5,089 nucleotides of DNA from CAVAVT01 sp963592185 (GTDB taxonomy: Bacteria; Bacillota; Negativicutes; Selenomonadales; Selenomonadaceae). Position numbers and translations under genes: made by a program. How positions within the stretch are numbered: the stretch's first letter is position 1; each line of letters begins with the position of its first letter. The notes beneath the pieces are model-generated. The model saw only the letters and a program-made list of their open reading frames with translations. It had not been told where the DNA came from and did no database searches. Positions 1-5,089 of this stretch are shown piece by piece. The DNA lies in the NCBI GenBank assembly GCA_963592185.1, contig CAVAVT010000091.1, positions 1 through 5,089 of the forward strand, in the 5' to 3' direction.

Positions 1-1
1 A

Positions 2-1735
2 AAAAAGCCCCAGACCTCAATTCTGGAGCTTCTCTGCTGCATTTCCGTCTCTGCCTCAATATTTGAAAGCATTTACTCTGTTACCAGCTCCGGCGCCGGC
101 CACAGCTGGCTGCTTATGGGAGCCATACTTATTTTTACAGCACAGCTTGGCCAGTATCTTTCCAGCCGTGCTCAGCTTCAGACCATCCATGAACTTCATC
201 AGATACAGCGTTCCGCTCCCTCCACAGCCAGAATCACCGACATTGATGGCGAGCATAAAATCCCTGTGACTGAGGTAAAGGCTGGGGATGTTATTGTGGT
301 TAAAGCCGGGGAGCTTATCCCCGTAGACGGCACTATTACCAAAGGCATTGCAACCATTGATGAATCCCTATTTGGCGGAGGTCTTCTGCCTGTGGAAAAA
401 GGCATCGGCGCCCCAGTTTCCTGCATGACCCGAAATCTTGGGGATTCCTTCCAGTACATCGCAGCCGGTGATGGAAATGATTCCGGCCTCGCTAGAATCA
501 TTCGTCTGCTGGAAAGTGGAGCCTCTCCTGCGCAAAGCAGCCATATTCCTTTTATCAAGCCCCTTAGATGGATGCTTTTCACCTTTCCAAGCCTGGCTGT
601 GGTGGCATTTTTCTACTGGATGTCACAGGATATTTCCCTTGCCATCCATGCCTTTCTGACCACATTGATTTTGGCCTATCCTGCCGGTGCCGCCCTTGCA
701 GCTCCCCTTGCCATAATGTGCTCAACTGAAAAAAGTATGCGTTCAGGCATACTTATAAAGGATGGAACCGCTCTGGAGACAGCTCGGCAGGTGGACTCAG
801 TAGTATTTGATAAAACCGGGACACTTACCCACGGTAGATTTATTGTTACGGATGTGGTACCGGAGGGACTTTCAGAGGAAACTCTTATTTCCCTTGCCGC
901 CTCCGCCGAGTCCGAATGTGACCATCCCATTGCGGATGCCATTACAGAACATGCAAAAAATAAACGTATACGCATCCAGCGGATGGCTGCCTACAACCAT
1001 ATTCCAATGCAGGGAATTGAAGCCCTCATTAATGGAAAAGCTCTCAGAGTCGGCAAGGCTGACTGGCTGGAGAACCAGGGTTCATCCATCAGCGCAGAAC
1101 TGAAAACCCGTGGAGACCAGCTGGCTGGAAAGGGAAAAACTGTGGTATACATCAGTACGGGCATTCTGTGCAGAGGTCTTATTGCTCTGGGCAATCCCCC
1201 TGTAAGGGAGTCAGCAGCCGCCATCCGTGAGCTTCAGTCCATGGGAATCAATGTTTCTCTTCTAAGCGGAGACAGTCGGACCACCGTCAAGGCAATTTCC
1301 AAGGATTTGGGCATTACAGATTACCGTTGCAATCTTCAGCCAAAGGACAAAGCCACGGAAATCCAGCTTCAAAAATCCCGTGGACATATTGTTGCCATGA
1401 CTGGAGACGGCGAACTAGATGCCCCCGCCCTTTCCTGCGCAGATATTACAATTTCCACCGCCGGTTCATCGGACAAGGCAATCGAAAATGCCGGTATCAT
1501 ACTGCTTCGTGGGGACCTAACTGATATCCCAAAGGCACTTGACCTTTGCCGCAGTACCCTTCAGCATCTACGTGGAAATCTCTACCGCTCAATGATTTGG
1601 AACATACTACTTCTTCCAATCTCCATGGGGGCACTGAGCTATTTTGACATTCTTCTGACCCCATGGCTGGCATTTATAGCCTTGGCATTTGGAATCCTCC
1701 ATGTTGTACTTTTTTCATTGCTGAAGAACCGGTGA
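2..1735 (+). CDS. Divergent heavy-metal P1B-type ATPase, 5'-partial
   Basis: P1B ATPases are inner-membrane pumps that use an aspartyl-phosphate cycle to move metal ions. The frame is open from the left edge, so the start and any N-terminal metal-binding (HMA) domains lie outside the window. The ATG at 116 falls inside a membrane helix and is not the real start. Seen in order: two hydrophobic helices (about 20-170), an actuator domain (about 200-480, with GELIPVDG near 310), two helices (about 566-720), the phosphorylation motif DKTGTLT (809-829), the N-domain His-Pro (923-928), SGD (1265-1273), GDGELD (1403-1420) and two last helices (about 1592-1727). Order and spacing match CopA/ZntA-like proteins. 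Oddities: TGES is GGGL (374-385), CPC is YPA (677-685), GDGxND lacks Asn, GxG is MQG (1007-1015), and M..SS of the last helix is absent. Metal export by this protein is therefore doubtful. A divergent or regulatory pump-like protein, or a slowly decaying paralogue, fits better. The 3' end overlaps the convergent transferase gene by 21 bp and I saw no terminator. Confidence 0.9.
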   Translation, partial: KKPQTSILELLCCISVSASIFESIYSVTSSGAGHSWLLMGAILIFTAQLGQYLSSRAQLQTIHELHQIQRSAPSTARITDIDGEHKIPVTEVKAGDVIVVKAGELIPVDGTITKGIATIDESLFGGGLLPVEKGIGAPVSCMTRNLGDSFQYIAAGDGNDSGLARIIRLLESGASPAQSSHIPFIKPLRWMLFTFPSLAVVAFFYWMSQDISLAIHAFLTTLILAYPAGAALAAPLAIMCSTEKSMRSGILIKDGTALETARQVDSVVFDKTGTLTHGRFIVTDVVPEGLSEETLISLAASAESECDHPIADAITEHAKNKRIRIQRMAAYNHIPMQGIEALINGKALRVGKADWLENQGSSISAELKTRGDQLAGKGKTVVYISTGILCRGLIALGNPPVRESAAAIRELQSMGINVSLLSGDSRTTVKAISKDLGITDYRCNLQPKDKATEIQLQKSRGHIVAMTGDGELDAPALSCADITISTAGSSDKAIENAGIILLRGDLTDIPKALDLCRSTLQHLRGNLYRSMIWNILLLPISMGALSYFDILLTPWLAFIALAFGILHVVLFSLLKNR

Positions 1736-3448
1736 TTTTTCGTATGCTTTTCCATCAATAGTTCTGGTTCTGGAAAAATCAAATTCCGGGCTAATAACAC
1801 TTTTGCCAGGGTTCCATTCTGGAGTACGTATTCCTGCAATATCTAACACAGTATGAATAATATCATCCGTCATATATGGACGGTTCACGGCTGCCTGAAT
1901 GGCAGCCCATTTTTTTACATGCTTCTGGCGATATTCTGGGGAAGCCCATATAACCATGGGTATTTCCAGCATGTAGTTATCTGGATTTTCCTCCACATGA
2001 CCGGCAATGCTTCTTTTCCCGTCATATACGTTTTCACCATGATCAGAAATATATATTACCAAAGCATCCTTATTTTTGAACCTGTCAATCAGACTGTCCA
2101 CCACGTAATCATTGTAGTAGACCGCATTGTCGTACTGGGCAATTTCCAGCTGCTCCGAAGGCCTGTGCTGCCGCCCTCCGGCAGCCAGTTCCATGTCATT
2201 TACATCGCTGGCACTGAACTTCGAGAAAAGATAGGGATAGCGGTTATAGTACAGCCCATGAGTCCCCATGAGATGAAGCACATAGAAATTTTTCCTATCA
2301 TCATTAATTTCCCCATCCAAAAGCGGAAAAAGCTCTTCATCCTTGGAACATGCATACTCTCTGGATTCCCTTATGTGGGTAAAATGCACGGTGTCGCATC
2401 TATTTGCAAAAAGCAGTGCTGTATTCCCCCATATTCCGGAACTTTCCTGATTACTAATCCAATGGGTTTTATATCCTGCAGCATTCATAATATCTATCAT
2501 ATTAGGGTACTCATACCATTCATCACAGGCTTCAGCATCATGGAAGGTAAAAATCTCCCTGATGGAGGCTATTGTAATGGCATGGGGACTAATTACATCA
2601 GAAAAAACAGCCAGCTCCCCATTATTTTTCATCTTTTCAAAATAGGGAGTGTTTTTCGCAGGATATCCGTAGATATGCATATGATTTCTAGCGGTGGATT
2701 CTCCAACAATAAGCACCACTGTGTCCGGACCTTCACCCTGCTCTATGATTTGGGGCGTTTTATTCATTTTAGAGTCTATATCCTTGTATGCGGCTATATT
2801 ATCCAGGGCGGTAAGTCCTGCTCCNNNNNNNNNNNNNNNNNNNNNNNNNNNNNNNNNNNNNNNNNNNNNNNNNNNNNNNNNNNNNNNNNNNNNNNNNNNN
2901 NNNNNNNNNNNNNNNNNNNNNNNNNNNNNNNNNNNNNNNNNNNNNNNNNNNNNNNNNNNNNNNNNNNNNNNNNNNNNNNNNNNNNNNNNNNNNNNNNNNN
3001 NNNNNNNNNNNNNNNNNNNNNNNNNNNNNNNNNNNNNNNNNNNNNNNNNNNNNNNNNNNNNNNNNNNNNNCTCCCGGAGATTTGTTTCCAGAACAGCCAT
3101 CATAATTCCAGCACCAATTCTGGAGTCATAATTTAATATGGAAAATCCCTCGAAGCAGCTTAGGATAAAGCATAAAATAAAACTGGCATAAAACAGCTTT
3201 TTTCTAATTTTCATTACCGGAATACATTCCATCAGCATTACAGCTATATAAGTTGCAGCCAGCAGAAATATCCCATCTATCGCCATGACCTTATAGTCCA
3301 GTGTCCGGTTCAAATCCCAGGCTATTGGTATGAAGTTCATCAAAAAGGTTCCAAATACCCATCCGGTGTGATTGGATATACTCCTGACCAGCATTCTTCC
3401 CAAAAATCCAGGGCAGGATATTTTCACCCTTATCTTTTCCACGTCCAT
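1715..3448 (-). CDS. Phosphoethanolamine transferase, EptA/CptA-like (sulfatase fold)
   Basis: Members of this family are inner-membrane enzymes that move phosphoethanolamine from phosphatidylethanolamine to lipid A or LPS core sugars on the periplasmic side. Residue numbers count from the ATG at 3454. Three hydrophobic helices are visible (about 31-46, 56-79 and 87-107), followed by the family-type segment VLETNLRE. Unread bases then hide residues 129-210, where the family has its remaining helices and linker. The catalytic domain shows VGEST (about 250-254), whose Ser253 aligns with the Thr nucleophile of EptA/MCR, followed by RNHMHIYGY. It also shows HLMGTHGLYYNRYP, the metal-binding SDHGE (2033-2047, Asp471/His472) and a later His486 in AGHVEENP leading to EIPMVIW. 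Total length of about 577 residues suits the family. I chose ATG 3448 over 3454 because AAGGGG (3455-3460) abuts 3454 but lies 6 nt from 3448. The motif pattern looks closer to CptA/EptC than to EptA. The acceptor (lipid A, core or other glycan) cannot be read from sequence. Confidence 0.88.
   Translation of the reverse strand: MDVEKIRVKISCPGFLGRMLVRSISNHTGWVFGTFLMNFIPIAWDLNRTLDYKVMAIDGIFLLAATYIAVMLMECIPVMKIRKKLFYASFILCFILSCFEGFSILNYDSRIGAGIMMAVLETNLREXXXXXXXXXXXXXXXXXXXXXXXXXXXXXXXXXXXXXXXXXXXXXXXXXXXXXXXXXXXXXXXXXXXXXXXXXXXXXXXXXXGAGLTALDNIAAYKDIDSKMNKTPQIIEQGEGPDTVVLIVGESTARNHMHIYGYPAKNTPYFEKMKNNGELAVFSDVISPHAITIASIREIFTFHDAEACDEWYEYPNMIDIMNAAGYKTHWISNQESSGIWGNTALLFANRCDTVHFTHIRESREYACSKDEELFPLLDGEINDDRKNFYVLHLMGTHGLYYNRYPYLFSKFSASDVNDMELAAGGRQHRPSEQLEIAQYDNAVYYNDYVVDSLIDRFKNKDALVIYISDHGENVYDGKRSIAGHVEENPDNYMLEIPMVIWASPEYRQKHVKKWAAIQAAVNRPYMTDDIIHTVLDIAGIRTPEWNPGKSVISPEFDFSRTRTIDGKAYEKSPVLQQ
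2825..3070. other. Assembly gap (run of N)
   Basis: There are 246 unread bases inside the transferase gene. The length equals 82 codons and both flanks read in the same minus-strand frame, with a typical N-terminal membrane region on one side and the catalytic domain on the other. The run therefore probably reflects close to the true length and hides the last membrane helices and linker rather than a gene boundary. Whether anything else is inserted here cannot be told. Confidence 0.97.
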
Positions 3449-3454
3449 CTTCAT

Positions 3455-3460
3455 CCCCTT
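3455..3460 (-). promoter_or_regulatory. Ribosome binding site that sets the transferase start
   Basis: On the minus strand AAGGGG is followed by ATGAAGATG. The site touches the first ATG (3454) but lies 6 nt from the second (3448), which is the normal distance. The second ATG is therefore the better start, shortening the protein by two residues. Confidence 0.6.
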
Positions 3461-3475
3461 TGCCTTAATACATAT

Positions 3476-3484
3476 ACTATATCA
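3476..3484 (-). promoter_or_regulatory. Candidate extended -10 promoter for the transferase gene
   Basis: The minus strand reads TGATATAGT, an extended -10 element (TG-N-TATAGT, 5 of 6 to TATAAT). It lies about 28 nt upstream of the ATG at 3448, giving a leader of about 20 nt that holds the ribosome binding site. No good -35 is found at 16-18 nt (AAAATA at 17 nt), which is usual for extended -10 promoters. This is a pattern match only. Confidence 0.4.
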
Positions 3485-3508
3485 CAAAAAGTATGGAATA
3501 TTTTTCTT

Positions 3509-3537
3509 TTGGAAAACTTGAACAATGGCGTTATAAT
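3509..3537 (+). promoter_or_regulatory. Sigma-70-type promoter of the TPR gene
   Basis: TTGGAA (3509-3514) and a perfect TATAAT (3532-3537) are separated by 17 bp, the optimal distance. Transcription would begin near 3544, leaving a leader of about 32 nt with the strong site GAGGAGGA (3563-3570), 5 nt before the ATG at 3576. The -10 forms one arm of an inverted repeat TATAAT-ATC-ATTATA (3532-3546), which may be an operator or only AT-rich sequence. Confidence 0.6.
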
Positions 3538-3575
3538 ATCATTATATATTTTGCTATACACCGAGGAGGATTTGA

Positions 3576-4280
3576 ATGAATCACGAGGATTTTCATAAGC
3601 TTGTCCATGTAGCTTTAGACTGTAAGGCAAAGCCCCCGGCTACACTTTTTGCCCGTGGCTTTGATGACTGGCATTGCCGTGCAAGACTTGCACATTTTCT
3701 TGGAACTCAGGAACTGAATAAATATGATGAGGCTCTGGAACTTTTCCGTTCCGTTGTGGAAGAGGAAATTGACGAGGAAAACTGTGAGGACGTGGAAGAA
3801 AAGGTTTACGCTCTGCAGAAGCTCAGCACCATCGAGCGTGAGCAGAAGGATTATGACAATGCCCTGAGACACATTAATCTTGCCATTGAGCTGGCTGAAT
3901 CCACCGATTTTCTCTATAAGTACATTCTCCGTGGGGAACTTTGGGGCGACCGCTGGAATCTTATGCATACCATGAATCTTACACAGGATGCTGAAGCAGA
4001 GGTGGATGAGCGCATTGCCTCCTACACAGATATTCCCATTGAGCACAACAGCTACCTCTACTACGGCTACCGTTTCAAGGCGCAGCTGGCTGCTGAACGC
4101 AATGTACCGCTGGTGGCTAAGGACTATATGCATATGGCAATCCATGCCATGGAAATTCCCGAGGCCTACGAAGAAGGACTGGAGGTTGCCTTTGCACAGG
4201 ACCACGATAATGCTTCCTGGATTCTTAACTGCATTGACCGTGCTACACCAAACCCTGACAATCTCCACTGGGATATTTAA
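3576..4280 (+). CDS. TPR-repeat protein of unknown function
   Basis: This is a 234-residue soluble protein with no signal peptide or membrane helix, rich in acidic residues. Helical pairs resembling tetratricopeptide repeats are visible. The clearest is at about 76-109 (...REQKDYDNALRHINLAIEL), with conserved small and aromatic positions. A second is at about 32-65 (NKYDEALELFRSVVEEE) and a degenerate third at about 160-192 (RFKAQLAAERN to MHMAIHAM). TPRs are protein-binding scaffolds, so a cytoplasmic adaptor or chaperone-like role is likely but the partner is unknown. The start is secure: GAGGAGGA sits 5 nt upstream and a TTGGAA-17-TATAAT promoter precedes it. The gene stands alone, divergent from the transferase and convergent with tadA, and ends just before a strong hairpin terminator. 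The C terminus (NPDNLHWDI) is not a motif I know. I do not recognise a named family beyond TPR. Confidence 0.88.
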   Translation: MNHEDFHKLVHVALDCKAKPPATLFARGFDDWHCRARLAHFLGTQELNKYDEALELFRSVVEEEIDEENCEDVEEKVYALQKLSTIEREQKDYDNALRHINLAIELAESTDFLYKYILRGELWGDRWNLMHTMNLTQDAEAEVDERIASYTDIPIEHNSYLYYGYRFKAQLAAERNVPLVAKDYMHMAIHAMEIPEAYEEGLEVAFAQDHDNASWILNCIDRATPNPDNLHWDI

Positions 4281-4289
4281 TCGCAACGC

Positions 4290-4332
4290 AAAAGACTTCG
4301 GTGACGTTTTCTCCGTCATCGAAGTCTTTTTT
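4290..4332. terminator. Intrinsic terminator shared by converging TPR and tadA genes
   Basis: The arms AAAAGACTTCGGTGACG (4290-4306) and CGTCATCGAAGTCTTTT (4314-4330) pair over 17 bp with a single G-T wobble around a 7-nt loop. On the plus strand the stem ends in six T (4327-4332), a typical Rho-independent terminator 9 nt after the TPR stop codon. On the minus strand the hairpin follows the tadA stop directly and ends in four T, so it can also stop tadA transcripts, probably less efficiently. Confidence 0.88.
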
Positions 4333-4790
4333 CATTCTCTTCTATTTTTGAAAAAATCCTTTAAAACCGCCAGGCATTCATCTTCAAGCACTCCTGCCCT
4401 TACCTGTAGTTTCGTATTAATCCATGGATGTCCCGGAATGTTAAAAATTGATTCCACCGCTCCGCCTCTAGGATCCGCAGCTCCATACACCAGCCTGCCA
4501 ATCCGGCTCATAACAATGGCCCCGGCACACATGGGACATGGCTCCAGTGTAACGTAAAGAGTGCAGTCAGCCAGCCGCCATCTTTCAAGATGTCTGCAGG
4601 CCTCCCGAATTACCTCCATTTCGGCATGGGCGGTGGCATCATGATTTGTTTCACGCAAATTATGCCCGGAGGCAATAACTTGTCCAGCCCCATCCACCAC
4701 CACAGCTCCCACAGGAATTTCACCCTGATTAAAAGCAATGCGTGCCTCTTTTAATGCCAGCTCCATATAAAATCTATCGTTATGCATCAT
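4332..4790 (-). CDS. tadA: tRNA-specific adenosine deaminase TadA
   Basis: TadA deaminates adenosine 34 of tRNA-Arg(ACG) to inosine, which lets one tRNA read several CGN codons. It is a cytoplasmic homodimer and usually essential. The 152-residue length is normal for the family. The cytidine/deoxycytidylate deaminase zinc site is complete: His55-Ala-Glu57 (HAE, Zn ligand and proton shuttle) and Pro84-Cys85-Pro-Met-Cys88 (PCPMC, two Zn ligands). Family features around it are also present: GEIPVGAVVV (23-32), GHNLRETNHDATAHAE (42-57) and DPRGGA (106-111). The start at 4790 has AAGGA 6 nt upstream; a second ATG follows directly at 4787. The gene overlaps the stop of the upstream small gene by ATGA, which indicates one operon with translational coupling. 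The family also includes guanine and other nucleobase deaminases, but the overall pattern is that of TadA. Confidence 0.96.
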   Translation of the reverse strand: MMHNDRFYMELALKEARIAFNQGEIPVGAVVVDGAGQVIASGHNLRETNHDATAHAEMEVIREACRHLERWRLADCTLYVTLEPCPMCAGAIVMSRIGRLVYGAADPRGGAVESIFNIPGHPWINTKLQVRAGVLEDECLAVLKDFFKNRRE

Positions 4791-5044
4791 CCAATATCCT
4801 TAAATCTTTCCAACAGGCTGCTGTCATGATAGAAAAATGACTGAGTAGGACCCTGCAGCTCAAGAATGTAGGCATCGGAAATCTTCACATCTTTTTTCTC
4901 CGGCTCACGTTCCATTGCCTTGCCTAAAGCCTCCTCAAAGGTATATCCGGCACTATTCCTGCCATTATCCGTCTGGTCATAGGGACGATTGATATCATAA
5001 TCAACCCCTTTGACACGGCTTATTTTTTCAATGCGGTCAACCAT
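4787..5044 (-). CDS. Small conserved-looking protein of unknown function, upstream of tadA
   Basis: This is an 85-residue, charged, soluble protein without signal peptide, membrane helix or Cys pairs, and I do not recognise its family. Visible features are a polar N-terminal half (GVDYDINRPYDQTDNGRNS), a likely amphipathic helix FEEALGKAMERE (about 37-48), a lysine/glutamate-rich turn, and a more hydrophobic part AYILELQGPTQSFFYHD before SLLERFKDIG. It ends in a TGA that overlaps the tadA ATG (ATGA), so the two genes are very probably co-transcribed and coupled. The start at 5044 is backed by GAGGAGGGG at 5051-5059, 6 nt upstream. However, the same frame stays open to the right edge (15 further codons), so a longer protein beginning outside the window is not excluded. 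Confidence 0.7.
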   Translation of the reverse strand: MVDRIEKISRVKGVDYDINRPYDQTDNGRNSAGYTFEEALGKAMEREPEKKDVKISDAYILELQGPTQSFFYHDSSLLERFKDIG

Positions 5045-5050
5045 TTCAAT

Positions 5051-5059
5051 CCCCTCCTC
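5051..5059 (-). promoter_or_regulatory. Strong ribosome binding site of the small gene upstream of tadA
   Basis: The minus strand reads GAGGAGGGG, 6 nt before the ATG at 5044. This near-ideal Shine-Dalgarno match is the main argument for starting the small gene there although its frame is open further upstream. Confidence 0.65.
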
Positions 5060-5089
5060 ACAATCTGGCCTGCTGGTTATTTCACTATT

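Noticed and set aside
116..118. ATG as the start of the P-type ATPase
   Set aside because: The same frame is open to the left edge and encodes a preceding membrane helix expected for the family, so this Met is internal.
1734..1780. Inverted repeats GATTTTTC/GAAAAATC (1734-1741, 1773-1780) and TTTTCCA/TGGAAAA (1748-1754, 1771-1777) just after the ATPase stop, as a terminator
   Set aside because: Stems are short and AT-rich with loops of 16-31 nt and no T-run follows. They sit within the coding sequence of the transferase and are probably chance.
1853..3136. Plus-strand open frame of 427 codons, including 82 unread codons
   Set aside because: It lies antisense to the transferase, whose frame carries clear catalytic motifs (VGEST, SDHGE). 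The plus-strand translation shows no family features, and its length is helped by the unread bases.
3368..3598. Plus-strand open frame of 76 codons across the divergent promoter region
   Set aside because: It covers the start of the transferase gene, both promoters and the start of the TPR gene; no supporting ribosome binding site or motif was seen.
3615..4319. Minus-strand open frame of 234 codons, by chance the same length as the TPR gene
   Set aside because: It is a shadow of the TPR gene, has no good ribosome binding site in view, and begins inside the terminator hairpin.
3988..4557. Plus-strand open frame of 189 codons
   Set aside because: It runs from inside the TPR gene through the terminator and into the antisense strand of tadA. 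Composition is implausible and no motif is present.

Overview
The window reads as ordinary bacterial chromosome with four well-supported genes, one small unknown gene and one assembly gap. The best guess for the source is a diderm Firmicute of the Negativicutes/Selenomonadales type. This is an inference from three things: strong purine-rich Firmicutes-style ribosome binding sites, AT-rich promoters in moderate-GC coding DNA, and a phosphoethanolamine-transferase-like enzyme of the kind that decorates lipopolysaccharide. No rRNA or other taxonomic marker is present, so the assignment is tentative.

Layout from left to right. Positions 2-1735 (+) hold the C-terminal two thirds or more of a heavy-metal P1B-type ATPase that runs off the left edge. 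Positions 1715-3448 (-) hold a membrane-anchored alkaline-phosphatase-superfamily transferase of the EptA/CptA type, converging on and overlapping the ATPase by 21 bp. It is interrupted by 246 unread bases (2825-3070) that keep the reading frame. A divergent, AT-rich promoter region follows (about 3449-3575). It serves the transferase leftwards and, rightwards, a 234-residue TPR-repeat protein (3576-4280). A near-perfect 17-bp hairpin at 4290-4332 closes the TPR gene and probably also the converging tadA gene (4332-4790, -). tadA encodes the tRNA wobble adenosine deaminase and is translationally coupled through an ATGA overlap to a small gene of unknown function (4787-5044, -).

The genes do not form one pathway. 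The ATPase and the transferase are both envelope proteins, while TadA is housekeeping tRNA modification. The most notable observation is that the ATPase keeps its phosphorylation motif DKTGT and an uninterrupted frame but lacks several otherwise near-invariant residues: the TGE loop of the actuator domain (GGGL here), the CPC-type metal site (YPA here), the Asn of GDGxND, the first Gly of the nucleotide-binding GxG, and the M..SS residues of the last membrane helix. It looks like a divergent or non-transporting P1B-like ATPase rather than a standard copper or zinc pump. Nothing resembling a CRISPR array, insertion sequence, rRNA, tRNA or phage gene was seen.
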